From NCBI GenBank assembly GCA_022478985.1, contig JAKSZP010009574.1:1-64000 (forward strand): a stretch of 64,000 bases of DNA, read 5' to 3'. Position 1 is the stretch's first letter, and each line of letters opens with the position of its first letter. The notes under the pieces were generated by a model that saw only the letters and a program-made list of their open reading frames with translations, did not search any database and had not been told where the DNA came from. A program made the translations under genes and the position numbers. Shown in pieces: positions 11,323 to 23,099 of the stretch. The stretch comes from Massospora cicadina (Eukaryota; Entomophthoromycota; Entomophthoromycetes; Entomophthorales; Entomophthoraceae).

Positions 11323-12737
11323 ATGTCTGGGAGCAGTTGGGCAAGCAAGTCAAGAGGAGCAGGCGGAAGGCCCGCGGCCTCTAACATTCGAAAATGCCCC
11401 GGAGAATCCGGCGGAATAGAAAAAAATCTAAAAAAACCGGCGGTCACAATTTCCCCAGAGATACTCACATGGCAAGTACGATGCAACCAGTACATCAATA
11501 CGCCACATTCCCAGCCACTTTTGTTGGTGGAATTCGGAGTCCGTGTGTATCTGGACATCCAAAAAACAGCCCTATGGGAAAATTATGTGAAGATGTACAC
11601 AAAATTTTCCCAACCGTGGTGTATGTTGCACCTCACTCCATGTCACGCGGTTGGCTGGACCTAGGTTTTGAAAGCAAAATAGCAGCAGATGAGGCTGCAG
11701 TGGTGCGCGTAGTGGTCAACCTCCCGAAGGGCAATGGGTCGTCAAAACTAAATGCACCAGATGGACAAAATCAAACCAAATTTTCCTCACATTTGACTTT
11801 TTGCCTACTACGGTAAAACGTGACATTTTGGAGCAACACCTGAAAGATGGTCTCACCATATACGGCGAAATACAATCTTTCAAAATGCAACGTTTCACGC
11901 TGATGCCAAACCTGTGCACCGGCAAAGCCATTGCAGTTCTGACCCCAACTGAGGAGATCGCGAAGGACCTAACCAAGATCCCGCACTCCACCTTTATTGA
12001 CATCGCAGGGCACACCACCCACCCATTCCAGGTAACCGTGGACAGCGCGCCCTCCATTTGCACCCACTGTGATGCGTTCAGCCATAAGGCACACGCGTGC
12101 CCCATCAAAGAGGGCGTTACATTCCAAGAGCACCCCTCAGCGGCCATGGCCAGTGGAGAGGCGCACTTTGAACCAACCGCAAGCACCAAAGAGGCTTTCC
12201 CGTGGGGAGCACAAGGCTGCTACTTATTGGTAAAGCCCATCTCCCCGCAGGAGCAGAAGAAGGCCAAGCAGGCCCATAGGACCACAGCCAAGGAAGTGGC
12301 CAAGGTCACCACCACCATCCCACACTCACAACGCCAGGAGGACATGGAGACCTTTGTGGTGGAAGCAACTTGGGAATCCATCACCCAATCAGATTGGGAG
12401 GCCCAAGCTGAATGAGCCACTCAATCTGAGGATCCAATGGGAGATTTGATCTCACCCAATCGCTGCACCCAAGCCCCAGTCAAAACTGACTTGGGACCTA
12501 TCCCAACCAAAAAATTTTTTTTTGCCCCACTCGACGGTGCACCAAACTTATCCGCACCACAAAAAATATGTCCGACGTCGGGGAAAACAAAAAGTGAAGG
12601 CCAAAGCCAACGCGACTCTTTCCGCAAAAATTAACAAAAACCCTGATAGCGTTGCTGCTAATACCCGCGCTGCTGTGAAAGCCCGTGGGGACCTGGAAGA
12701 GGCTGGTGGGCCAGGGGGCCCACCCCCTCGCACCTAA
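11323..12737 (+). pseudogene. LINE-A ORF1 protein (A2)
   Basis: RNA-binding-like first protein of the LINE, about 470 codons if unbroken. The start (MSGSSWASKSRGAGG) is conserved in A1, A3 and A4. Order of features: basic N-terminus; RRM-like block GWLDLGFESKIAADEAA near 11650-11700; PTTVKRDILEQHLKDGL near 11801; TGKAIAVLTPTEEIAKDL; CCHC knuckle CTHCDAFSHKAHAC near 12058-12100; Lys/Ala-rich tail and GGPGGPPPRT end. Breaks seen by comparison with A1, A3 and A4: one-base losses near 11580 and near 11731, a Trp-to-stop change at 12413-12415, and a frameshift near 12520-12590. Confidence 0.88.
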
Positions 12738-12743
12738 GGTGAA

Positions 12744-15700
12744 ATGGGGGAAACCTTCACTCTAGGGACGCTGAATATCGCCGGACTTAAGGCCTCCCCA
12801 TCCCGGGCTAGGAAACTGAGTTTTTTACAAAATAATTTACCCGTGGATATCCTGGCCATCCAGGAAACCCACTGTCCACGAGGTTCCAAGGATGCTTGGA
12901 AAACAATGCTCCTACCATCCCTATCCTTTTGGTTGAAGCACTGTGGGGTGCTAATTTGGAAAAACAAATTTTTTAAATTTACATCTTCAGAAACATTCCT
13001 AAATGGCCGAGTGCTCGTTGTCACCTTCTCATGGGCTGATGTTGCACACACAATCGTCAATATTTACGCCCCAAACGGTGCACAAGAGCGTCGGGAATTT
13101 TTCTCATTGGTCAAATCCCTCCTGCTACCCCCTGATTCTTTCCTAATTGGCAACATGAACTGTTGGCTAACCTCACCAACGGACCAGTGGCTGCCCTCAC
13201 CCCACGTCCTACAGGGTCACGTAGAACTATGCATTCTAAAAGCCACCCTTGGGTTAATGGATGCACTGCTGCGACATGCCCCACTGCTCAAAAACATGAC
13301 GTGTCCCCACGTCCACAACGGCCAATTAAGGTCCATGACTCGCATTGACCTTATTCTAGTGCCAGCGAAATTCCAACCCCACATCTCCCACTTCAAAACA
13401 ATGAAAATGGAATTCTCCAACCACCAACTGGTCTCAATAACATACCACTTACCCATCACAGTTGCAAAGGCCCCACATTGGTGCAAAATCCGCCCCCCAG
13501 AGCTTGCGTCGCCAGGATTTTCCACGTGGGTGGAAGAGGCAACTTTGGCAAAATTGTTTGTTGCACCGTTTTGCATGGACCCCATTTCCACATGGGCAAC
13601 TTTCAAAGAAGACACCATCCGCCACTACCGCCATCTCTCATCCAGATGCTCACGAGCCACATCGGCGGTTATATCGCATGTGCTGGCAGAATTGGCCCAC
13701 TTGGAGTCCAACATTCCAGCCTCAGGATATAGCCCTGCATGGGGCCAGAAGTGGGCGGAGGCAGCAGCCCACCTCAACGCACTTGAAAGGCAACACAAAC
13801 ATCAGGTTTGTGTCCAATACAGGGCCACATGCATCACTAAAGGCGACAAGTGCACCGCATACTTCTTCAAAAAAATTTTGCACCACGCCAGAGCGTGGCC
13901 TGCACACAGGTGCGAAGATCGGATAATTCTATTGTGGATACACTGGCCAAAGTGGCAATCAAAATGCAAGGATATTACTCTGAGTTATACCGAGCCAAAC
14001 CAATTCAGCTGGCCGAAATGGCAGAATTTCTTGACAGAGCTCATATCCACACCATTTTCCGATACCTGGAAATAATGAATTTATGTACTCCAAACGAATT
14101 ATGGACTACCATTCGCGGTGCACCAAACCAAAAATGCCCAGGCTCAGATGGCATTCCATATGAGTTCTATAAAAATATTTTAAATATATATCCCCATTGC
14201 TGCTAGCCTCACTCAACCAAAGCCTGTTGGAAACGCGCCTCCAACCAGGAGGACATGAGGCCTTTACAGTCACACTCTTCAAGAAAGGGGATAGGCTAGA
14301 CTTAGCCAACTGGCGCCCCATTTCTCTAACAAACACAGACACCAAAATTTTAACAAAAATCATGGCTAACCGTTTAGGGACTGTAGCATCTGCCACCATC
14401 TCTCCAGAACAATTCAGTTTCATCCCCAGAAGGTCGATTTGGGATAACGTGCACTCTGTGGCTAATGTGTGTCAGTCCACAGCCACTGGGGCACTTGTAT
14501 TCTTGGACCAACAAAAGGCCTATGATAGAGTAAACTGGGAATACCATAGGGCCTGCCTCCAACAATTCCGCCTACCTCCCCGCTTCATTAACTGGGTGAT
14601 GCTGCTCAAGGAATCTGCAACAATGGCTGTGCGCGGCCCAGGTTTCCTAACGGAAGTAGTCCATCCTCAAAGGGGCCTGCGACAAGGGGACCCCCTGAGC
14701 CCACTCTTATACAACTTCAGCCTTGACCCACTACTGCGAAATATGAATGCCCAACTCACTGGGGTCCATGTGCCAGGCCAAACCCCAGTCAAGATGATGG
14801 CATTTGCAGATGATTGCGTGGTGGGGGTGTCTAATAACAAAGATGCACGCGCGCTTGAAGCCCTCATCCAGGAATATTCCAGGGTAAGCAACGCGGTTTT
14901 GAACGCCTCCAAAACCGAAATCATCCTCCTTGGTCGGTTTCAGAACTGCTGGGCCCCAGCAAGTAGTTCCCAACTCAGCCCATCCGCTCGCCCAAGTTTA
15001 CGCCTTACTAACTCAAAACACACCGCTCCACTGGTGCTCCCCTTTGTGCCACAACCTACCATAGGACCGGTACGCCATCTGGGCGTGTGGTTGGAGGCAG
15101 GAGGATACGCGTCAGCAGTAATGGAGTGCCATATACTGGACAACGTGACGAAGCGAATAGCCTCTCTCAGAGCCCACCCTACTACCCTCACTGGCAGGGT
15201 TGTTCTTGCCAACTCTATGCTCCTATCCAAAGTCTGGTTTGGAGCCCACGCCATCCCCTTCTCCCCAAGCTTCTTCAAATCCCTGTATGCTTTGCTACAA
15301 GGTTGGCTTTGGTCAGGCCGCCCTCCACCAGTACGGCTAGAGGTCATGTTTGGCCCTCATCATCATGGTGGCATGGGCCTACTTGACTTCAAAGCCCGTG
15401 CCGCCAAGATCCTATGCACCTGGATTGTGGCCGTCACTGCTCCTACACTCCCATCCCAACACTGGTCCCACGCGGCCCACTCCAACTTCTCCCGAGCCTT
15501 GGGCCTCAACAATCCATCAAACCCCCACTCCCTGATGAAATACCTCGCATCACACACATCAGCCACAGGTCCTCACGGGACCAAAACCCACTACAAACGA
15601 ATCCTACTCTCCATGCGAAGTGCAGAGTGGAGAATTCGTATTAGTGGACATACAACCCGAAGAGGCTGCCCCTCTCCTCAGTTCACACAAGAGGTACAGG

Positions 15701-16447
15701 GGCTACCCATCCATGATGGCGTGATCCCCATTCGACCCTAAGTCCTATCCAGGGTGGACTACCTGGACATGATGGACATCCCTTATTCCACTGAGACCCA
15801 AAAGACTATCTGGAAATACGCACACCATCCTCTGTTGCAGCCTCAAGTCCGCTCCCATGTGTGGCGCTGCCTGAGGCGGGTGTATCGTACAGCTGAGCGC
15901 TCTAATGCTTTACACTCATCCTGTGTCGTGTGTGGCCAGTATGGAATGCTGTTTCACCGCCTGGAGAAGTGCCCCACCTCTAAAGTAATATGGCGCGAAG
16001 TCCAACGTCTGCTAGGCCAGGATCAAACATATCCCTTCAGTCTGTCAAGAATATGTTTGCTTCATCAATGGCCTCCCCCTCCCACCCTCCCTTCGTGCTC
16101 TGGTGGTTGCAATCGCCATGTGGACTATCCACACGATTGTCTTGGATGCCATCGCCGGATCCATCCCCACCCTCCCTGAAGCTGTCCACAGATTCTGGTC
16201 TTATTTGGTGGATCACTTTCAAGCGTGGATGTTTGGATATCTCCCACCACGTCGCCGGCAGCTGGTCTCCTCCTGGTTCCCAGTCTGGTTCATCAAATCA
16301 GACCCCTTCCTCCACACGTGCTCAATAGTGGCTACGCCCCTACACACGTTCCCTCCCCCTTCCCATAAGTGGCGTTCCCGCTGGCAACAAGAGATAGCAT
16401 CGCTTCTCTGGGGTGCCTCACCTGATACTAAGTTTTGTCTCGTCTGA
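12744..16447 (+). pseudogene. LINE-A ORF2 protein: endonuclease, RT, zf-RVT (A2)
   Basis: Replication protein of the LINE, about 1235 codons before decay. The endonuclease spans roughly residues 1-240: Asn in TLNIAGL, Glu in AIQETH, NIYAPNGAQE, TRIDLI. Two catalytic-type sites are changed: GDMN reads GNMN (13152-13154) and SDH reads SNH (13419-13421). RT lies at about 14260-15000 with RRSIWDNV, FLDQQKAYDRVNW, GLRQGDPLSPLL and an intact FADD (14803-14814). A zf-RVT finger CVVC...HRLEKC is at 15922-15972. Breaks: frameshifts near 13875 (A-run), near 14190 and near 16050 (one base lost), and Gln-to-stop at 15739-15741. Confidence 0.92.
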
Positions 16448-16503
16448 GTCATATTCGGAAGTGTCCGTCCCATGGTCGGCCTTCCCCGCAATAAATATAA
16501 AAT
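16448..16503 (+). other. LINE-A 3' UTR and tail
   Basis: The short 3' UTR carries GTCCGTCCCATGGTCGGCCT (16463-16482) and ends in a CAATAAATATAAAATA tail. Related tails close the C elements and the SINE: GTCTGTCACATGGTTGGCTT at 18705-18724, the same type on the minus strand at 39518-39537, GTCCATCCCCTGGTCAGCTT at 56969-56988, and the SINE at 41424-41443. Confidence 0.8.
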
Positions 16504-16807
16504 AAGAATAGTCTAAGAAAAAGGAGTAGGTTGACCAAAGTTGCTGATATATAAGTGAGATGAGGAGATTGAATGAGAAGGATTGTTAATAGGAAGTAGA
16601 GAGTGAAGCAGGAAGGACCTGCTAAATAAATATTAAAAGAAATAAATTGTTGTTGTCAGGGCTATTTGCTCCATTTTTTTAATAAAATCTTTAGGTTGTT
16701 TTGAGGATTGGCGATCCCCATATCATCTGTCCATTACTCAGTGGGAACCAACCCTGTGCAAGCCCTTACAGGCTATTTAATTATATTATTAAAAATATAA
16801 CAGCGGA

Positions 16808-18739
16808 TCTCTCTTTCTGCTTGGCATAACTTTCTGAGCAAAATTACATGAATTAATAGAACAAATCAAATTCGCCCATTGTAGTTTCACTCCAATGCCC
16901 TAGGATTCTCCGCCGGCTTCTCCAGCGTTGGGCAGCGTTGAAACTCCCTCTGCCATTTTCCGTCTGGCAGGAAAACGCGCTAGGGCTGGTTCACCCAGTC
17001 ATTACAAACCCATGGGACAATTCGTTCTCCCAAGGACCTTGACGCCCACCTTGCTTGTACCCAAGCTGTACTTTGCTGCCCCCTAGTGCTCCCCCAGAGC
17101 AACATGCGCTATAGCCTAAGGGTCAAGTATGGGAAACTATTCCCATACCACGACCAAGCCATTATTGAAATGGCACAGGTGGTGATGACACCTGCCAGAT
17201 TTATAGATTTCCGCCCCTACAAAGGAGTCTTTTGACCTCAGCTTCACCTGCGAAGCTGATGCTGCCATTGCAGCAACTGTGCCCCTGGTATTCTAGGGCA
17301 CCTCTCTCCCCACAACACAGACTTGGCTCCCATCAGACATTACCTTGGTGGTTCAGTTTGCTGGTTTGGCCACCCACTTCCCCCCTGAAGTGCTTCACCA
17401 GGAGCTAATGGATGCTTTGGCAGTCTATGGCTCTAACCCCATCTTACAATTTGTGGTCCCAAATATAGCCACACGACTCTCTGGACCTCAGGCATATGCC
17501 ACAATCAACCCTGAATTTAACAAAATTGCTGTGTCAATTCTGCTGCGCACCGTTATTCCCTCAGCGCCCAACCATCCATTTTGGGCCTGAGTTGAGGGCG
17601 GGCAGATGATCTGTCCATCATGTTTTGAGTTGGACCACTCAAAACGCAAGTGCCCCTCCTTAACCACTTCTGATGGATCAGATGACTCATCCACTGACCA
17701 CCAATCTGCTGCCCACCCTGTACAAGTTCTGGTATGGGGCACAATGCTACCACCCCACCCCCAAAACCTGTTTCTGCAGCTGCACATGCAGCCACCAATC
17801 AGCCTCCTCCTCGCCCCAATGTCACATAATAATTCCTCCAATCAATCATCAGATTGGATCCCAGTTCGATCCCATGTTTCCTCAATTAAATCAACCAAAC
17901 CTCAACAGTACTCTGATTCCCCAATCCAATTCAACCCAAAATCCAAGGGAAATATTGGCTAAAATTGATGAATCAGGTAAGTTCATTGAAGAACCATCAC
18001 TGCAAATTGAGTGGTTTGTTAATGCAAGATGGGACGTCAGAACCCCCCTTGACTATATACCCCACAGCCAAACGCTGAATCATCTTACAGTGATCACCAG
18101 CTTTCAGTTGAAGCAGCTGCAACACCAGAATGTCGTCCCCCACGTAAAGCTAGCCTAAATCAGTAGCAATGCTCACAGGAAGAATTCCACCTCCTGTTAT
18201 CCCCGCAACTTTATCCCCAAAAAGTAAAATCACAGTGAACCAGCTACAAAAAAATGTAAACGATGCTATCCAGAAAGTGGCAACTATAGCACAGAATCCA
18301 AAAGCAAAAATAACCCAAACCAACATTGCCACGTTTGTTAACCTCCCAGACGCCCACATCAAATCTGAAAAAGCTTTAACTAAATATCTCAGTGCCATTT
18401 ATCTAGCTGGCAATTTCCATGAAATACCAATTATCAGAGATATCAAACCTCATGCTGCAGATGCCCCAACGCCATTACTGTCAGCCGTGACATGCACTCT
18501 ACTATGGGAGGAAAAAACTGCTGCCAAAGAGGCTGCCAAAGATGAGCCCCCTTGACCCCCCTCCCCTTCTGCCATAAAGAATAAAGTGGTTTCCGCTGCC
18601 CATTTGGTTGGTTTTTTTGATGAATTTTACTCAATCCGCTCATTAGGGCGTTTTGTTTGAACCAAGTAGTTATGTTAGTTTTAATTAGTTTTAGTTTTGG
18701 TAATGTCTGTCACATGGTTGGCTTGCCTTGAATAAGTAT
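16808..18739 (+). mobile_element. ORF1-only retroposon C1
   Basis: A 1932-bp element bounded by a 17-bp perfect duplication AAAAATATAACAGCGGA (16791-16807 and 18740-18756). The duplicated target spans the last bases of the GY2 3' LTR and the GY2/GY1 junction, so C1 inserted after GY2. It has a 5' leader, one ORF1-like gene, a 3' UTR and the LINE-like tail, but no endonuclease or RT sequence anywhere. C2 and C3 have the same layout and nearly the same length. Confidence 0.9.
17012..18555 (+). pseudogene. C-element ORF1-like protein (C1)
   Basis: Diverged relative of LINE ORF1. The start follows C2 (MGQFVPPKDLD). Corresponding blocks are GVFDLSFTCEADAA (LINE: GWLDLGFESK.AADEA), PPEVLHQELMDALAVYGSNPILQF (LINE: LEQHLKDGL.IYGEIQSF), HPFWA then CPSCFELDHSKRKC, a CCHC knuckle (LINE: CTHCDAFGHKAHTC). 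The C-terminal third (18169-18555) is an Ala/Lys-rich, probably helical tail ending KEAAKDEPP. The frame is broken: one base is missing near 17030, there is an extra base near 17228, stops lie near 17297 and 17588, and another lies near 18155. Function is inferred as RNA binding only. Confidence 0.8.
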
Positions 18740-18756
18740 AAAAATATAACAGCGGA

Positions 18757-19270
18757 GCTCTGGTACTTTGCCGTATCTGACAATAATGAATTGAAATAAC
18801 GCCATTGCTATATGAAACTTATTTTGACTGGAGCAGATGGTTCTTTGGGACTCCGTTGGTTTTGAAATAGATGGGGATATGTTGCCACTGAAAAAATTTT
18901 CTTCCACTATATTGACCACCACCCAAAACACTACATAAATGCGGCATTTTTAAAATATTATAATTATTAGGCAGAACCAACGCTGGGGTCATGAACCAAC
19001 CAAACTGAACCTTAGAAGCAGCGCGCTGTAAGCGCCCTCTGACACAGTGTTTTGTTCCCCTGCAGTCCCGTACACTATTGATGCTCTACATCAGGACTCA
19101 AAAGGTTCTTAGCCACAAGCTTGGTGAGTATTATATTAACTGGAGTGTCAGTATCTATAATTGCTCAGACTTTTGTACTTTCTATATAAATATCAAAGTA
19201 TGTACACTCCAAGTAAGATGAACCTTTGGTGTTAGAACATGCATCAAAGTACTTTTCATTATTAAGAAAA
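18757..19270 (-). pseudogene. GY1 aspartic protease
   Basis: Minus-strand continuation of GY1 beyond the GY2 and C1 insertions. It aligns with the GY2 protease: SYLECTYFDIYIEST, AIIDTDTPVNIILTKLVAKN, and PALVLPNNYNIL near 18970. The catalytic triplet reads DTD (19147-19155) in place of DTG, again a catalytic-turn change. The downstream part (ISIHYCQIRQSTRAP) meets the GY1 piece at 4865 (LSQIYEYDEI), which proves the two pieces were once continuous. Confidence 0.75.
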
Positions 19271-20750
19271 GTGATAATACCGGCGCTGACATGAGGATAC
19301 TCCTAAACGATTTTCTCTACTGACATTGTAACATTCACCCCATCTAGTATGGCAACATTTGTTGCTGGTCTGACTTTGCCCATAATGTTACGCTCAAGGA
19401 TCTGACAGACATACAGTTTTTGTACAACTTTCTGGAATTCTGAGTCTATATTTTCTCTGTCTCCCTCCAGGGGGAAGTCTGGGGCATTGCTGAGAGTTTG
19501 TTGGTATAAATTGTTGAGGTGAGTACCAGGGCTGACATAAAGTGACAGGTTAGACTTATCTGGGACAAAAATTTGGATCTGCGGAGGTAGAACGTCCCAT
19601 ATTTACTTTACTCAAAATTATGTTGTTCAGTCAGGGCTGTTGGTAATGCATAGGCATGCAGGTTTCCAGGGCAGCTAGCCGCATAATGACCTCTTTGGCC
19701 GAAAGAGAAGCAGGCGTTTGTATATGGCTCACATCTCTGCTTCACCCCCAAAACTAGTCTAAAAAATTAACTAGGGATTGTAATTTGACCAAGGACAAGT
19801 CAGGTGCCCATAGCAAGGAATGAAAGGACCTTCCAAAGTGTCAGGTGGCTAAAGCATTCACCAACAAATTTTAGCCTATTTCTTTTGTCTATTTCATAAA
19901 GAAATTTTGGTAACAGTTGTAGGGGCTTTTTGTTTAACATTAGGAGCAATAAAAATGATGGATAAATGGCGTAAAATAGTTGACAATTTACTATATCGCC
20001 ACATCATCTTTCAGCATGAGGACCATATCATTATAAAGCTTCCAACATGGCTTAGCAGCCTACATCATTGTGATTTCCACATCCTCGCTGGTCAAGATAT
20101 CTGCTTCACTAACACGTGGGCCTCAGTAGTGAATTGCTCCGCAAACTTCACCAAAGGCTCGTTATGTTGTAATTATATTCTTAAAAGGTCATCATTGAGC
20201 TGCATTATATTTGCCACACACTTGAACAGATGGAGCACAATTTCCTTCACCTTCTGATATATTATGGTGCTATTATTAAGGTAACATATAACTTGGTCCA
20301 CACTCTATACATCCAGAGAATGGATAACAACAGTTTAGCCTTACGCCAATCCAAAGCCCTTATACTCCAAATTTGAACTATTTAGAGAATACATGTATGT
20401 TTTCATTGTACTTAAATGAATACAGTTTGTTAATGCAGAACTCTCCTCTCTAGCAACCCTTATTCAATCTACACTATGCACAGTGTAGCTGCTCTGAAGT
20501 GCCATCAAAGCAATTGGCAAGCTGGTTGTCTGGCAACCAACCAGGTGCAGTTGGTGGAAGGCCTTGTCAAGCTGATCCTCTATACCCTTATTTTCCTTAA
20601 AAGAATTTTTGTGTCTAGGTAGTGTATTTAAGACAAATTTAAGTTACACATATTGAGATAGCACAATAAACTGGGTTATTATCTCCTCAAGTTGAGCCTG
20701 TTGCGCCCTTGCTTGGAGAATATAGGACTTATTTGCGTGTTGATCAATAG
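19271..20750 (-). pseudogene. GY1 gag
   Basis: Degenerate gag region. Across many stops the minus strand gives blocks that parallel GY2 gag: VICYLNNSTIIYQKVKEIVLHLF, MLKDDVAIWIVNYFTPFI-like sequence near 19950-20000, and then a Pro/Gln-rich stretch before the protease with VRPATNVAILDGVNVTMSVE near 19320-19380. The antisense open stretch on the plus strand at 19907-20257 is a by-product. No intact nucleocapsid knuckle was seen. Confidence 0.6.
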
Positions 20751-20770
20751 GCCCCTGTAGTGAGAACCAC

Positions 20771-21070
20771 TGTTATAAAATTGGCGATATGTTTCATATT
20801 CGCTTGGAAGGGTTGCACAGGTCTGAGAACACTGAGCAACAGAAAAAAGATATGATGATCATTGATCCACAAAATAATCGTACCTAATTTATGATAATAT
20901 GAAGTAATAGCTTCAGTCACATTACTTTATTTAATTTAATACCTAGCATATTCTTTCTTCTCACAATTCCCTCTTCTTACTACTATCCACCTCTTCTTCT
21001 TTCTTTAAAAAGACCCCTTCTTGTCTTCCTAGCCATTCATATCTTCGTCGCTTTGGTCAGTTCTGACCCT
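20771..21070 (-). repeat. GY1 5' LTR (end seen, start unresolved)
   Basis: On the minus strand the LTR ends ...AATTTTATAACA at 20771, followed by the primer-binding-like GTGGTTCTCACTACAGGGGC, just as in GY2. LTR similarity to GY2 (for instance TGACCAAAG and the GGATCAATGATCATCATATC stretch) can be followed to roughly 21050-21070, after which plus-strand coding-like sequence begins. The true outer boundary is not resolved. Confidence 0.6.
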
Positions 21071-21081
21071 TTAGCTTAGTT

Positions 21082-22400
21082 ATGAATCATTTTCAGAAAC
21101 TTGTCTGTTTCCGCCTTATCATTGAGGCTCCAGAAGATTTACCTCTATTCGCTGAGTTAAATCACCTCTATTTTCTCGCTTCAAATGCTATAATTGACTA
21201 TTCAGTTTGAGTCTCACTTCAGCAAATAAAACGCAATATGCAAAAATTTAAGATTTTTGGACATTTATACCTTTTTCTTGACAATAATAAAGTCGTTGTT
21301 GAAAGAAAAATAAACTTATGGATGTCACACCAAGGCTTACTTTGGATATAATAGAGCAGCATTACAGTCCTCAACAGGTTTAATTTGTTGACTCTCATGT
21401 TAAGTTAATAAAATGATGCTCATACTGAAATTACTGAATCCAAAGCTCTTGGAATACATGTCATCAAAGTATTATAGGCCGTTGCGTTTAAAACTACCTT
21501 CAAGGGCAATTTTGCACCTGGAAAAGGGAGTATTGCATATTTTCTCTACTCTATGAAACCGTAGTATAAGGTACAATTGATCATCAAAAAGTTTAAAAAT
21601 ATATTTTGTTTAGCTGTTGGCTCACAGCTTATCTTATCTCATCTGGATGGCTTGTACACCTAAAGTAATGTGAAGGAAGCGCTCATCAAAGCGTTTAGTT
21701 TCAAAAAAGCTTAGGTTAGAAGAAACATGCATTCATAAGAGTTGCGCTACGTTGAAATTGAAACCCTGGCAAAATTTGCAGATAGCTTATATATTGAGGC
21801 CCAAATGTTGTTGACCTCAAAGATGCTTACAATGGATGATGCTATAGCTGCTGTCGTTGCTTGTTATCATAGTAAACCTGACCTAGCAATGCACATTATG
21901 TCTGTCAAATGAAGCTTCACCTCTATCTTAGATATTAAAGAATCCTGCTTACTATGTTTGATATACACTGTCAGGATTTTCCTTTTATCGAAGAAAGCCC
22001 CAACTAAGGGTCATGACCCTCCTATGGGCGGGTGCCAAATAAGGCTCCCCATTAACTTGAGTTAAACCCAATCTGAAGTATCAGGGATCAGCCCTGATAA
22101 TATAAAATTAATTACTAATTTGACACCAGTGACGAATGCTGAGGATGTCAAACCTCAATCAGGTTGCGGCGAAATCCTTTTTGGAACTTGAACCCCAATC
22201 AAGTAACCCTTTTGGGTGCACCAGCAAATTATGCCAAGGATGGTCCCAATCCACTTGTATTATTTATTTATATTATTCATGGTCAGCAATTGACGCCAAG
22301 ATTCTCCCTATCCTGATTCATCCCTTTCCTTTTTCCAATTCTAGCCTCAAGGTCCTGTAAATACCTTGAGACTTATTTTTAAATAAAATACCTTTTCTCA
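21082..22400 (+). pseudogene. GY3 gag-like region
   Basis: Plus-strand, stop-ridden coding remains beginning with MNHFQKLVCFRLIIEAPEDL and continuing through VTPRLTLDIIEQHYSPQQV-like sequence. I infer gag because it precedes protease and RT of the same strand and a similar start occurs at 42227 (IIIDAPENMTFALDLSFL). No zinc knuckle or major homology region could be recognised, so the call rests on position and on the paired copy. Confidence 0.45.
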
Positions 22401-23099
22401 CAATCTTTTCCTATTTTAACTTACCTAAGGTCTTTTAGGGCTATTACTTCGCTGGGGCTTCAGGCCCTGATTAATAATGGTCATGGGTTAGATTTGCTCC
22501 CTAGTGGCCTAACATACACAAATTAGAAGCCTCCCAAAAGCCTCCACAAGACCCAGAGTTTATACTATGGAGGAAGTAAAGCCCAATAATGAGAAGTTGC
22601 TCTAGTGTTACTACTGCATGAACAATTGTACCAAAGATATATGTACAAGAAGAACCCTGCCCATGATGAGCAAGGAAAAGGGCAGTCAGATTATGGTCAG
22701 ATACTCTAAAATTGACAGACTCAAAGTACATGAAAGCTAACATCGCCAATCACTCATCTCGTTACATCAAGAACAATCTCAACAACATCTCTGAAGGGGG
22801 TCATGAGAACAAAGGTTATTTTAAGTACACCAACCGAGCTCACCATTTCATACTTCTTGAACACTAAAAAGATTGATGACGCCTAGGTTTCTAAAGGCAC
22901 TTACCTCAGTCAGTTATCAGTTGCCCTAGATAAATGATAAGGCTAGCAATGCTGAGCAATACCTTTTTCTGGTGAATTGACCCATCTTGAGTATGTAAAT
23001 TCTACTGGAGATCAAGAAGAAGTATACCAAGACTTCACAAAAGCTAAAATGTGATTTTTGCCTTAAAGAGTGGCTAGCCCTTCCGCCAGGGTTTAGGGA
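22401..23099 (+). other. Uncharacterised GY3 interior
   Basis: No gene can be supported. The region lies between gag-like and protease-like remains of GY3 on the plus strand. It probably holds the gag C-terminus and linker, but too many stops are present to see motifs. Confidence 0.35.

Larger units (their letters stand above)
11230..16503 (+). mobile_element. LINE-A copy A2, complete, with target duplication
   Basis: A full-length non-LTR retrotransposon of about 5.27 kb. A 19-bp perfect duplication AAGAATAGTCTAAGAAAAA lies at 11211-11229 and 16504-16522. The element has a short 5' leader, ORF1 (11323-12737), a six-base gap, ORF2 (12744-16447) and a short 3' UTR ending in an A/T-rich tail (CAATAAATATAAAATA) rather than a long poly(A). 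ORF1 with a CCHC knuckle and ORF2 with AP endonuclease, RT and zf-RVT is the L1-clade plan. All frames are damaged, but this is the best reference copy in the window. Confidence 0.95.
4866..16802 (+). mobile_element. Ty3/gypsy retrotransposon GY2 (full length, degenerate)
   Basis: Two LTRs of about 588 bases (4866-5453, and 10921-16802 interrupted by LINE A2) flank gag, protease, RT, RNase H and integrase in that order, the order that defines Ty3/gypsy. It was inserted into GY1 on the opposite strand. The left flank GCAAA (4861-4865) and right flank GCGGA (18752-18756, after C1) fit a 5-bp target duplication with two G-to-A changes. Every domain is interrupted and two catalytic centres are mutated, so the element is inactive. 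GY1 and GY2 are the same family, as their gag, protease and LTR ends align. Confidence 0.88.
10921..16802 (+). repeat. GY2 3' LTR, split by LINE A2
   Basis: The LTR is in two pieces, 10921-11229 and 16523-16802, together 589 bases and matching the 5' LTR at 4866-5453. It is preceded by a purine-rich tract (10909-10920) and ends AATATAACA. LINE A2 interrupts it at the sequence AAGAATAGTCTAAGAAAAA, which is present on both sides of the LINE. Confidence 0.9.

Noticed and set aside
11716..12189. 157-codon minus-strand open frame
   Set aside because: Antisense shadow of A2 ORF1, rich in Cys and Ser from the complementary strand; no independent evidence of coding.
19907..20257. 116-codon plus-strand gene
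   Set aside because: The minus strand here aligns with gag of GY2; the plus frame is a by-product.
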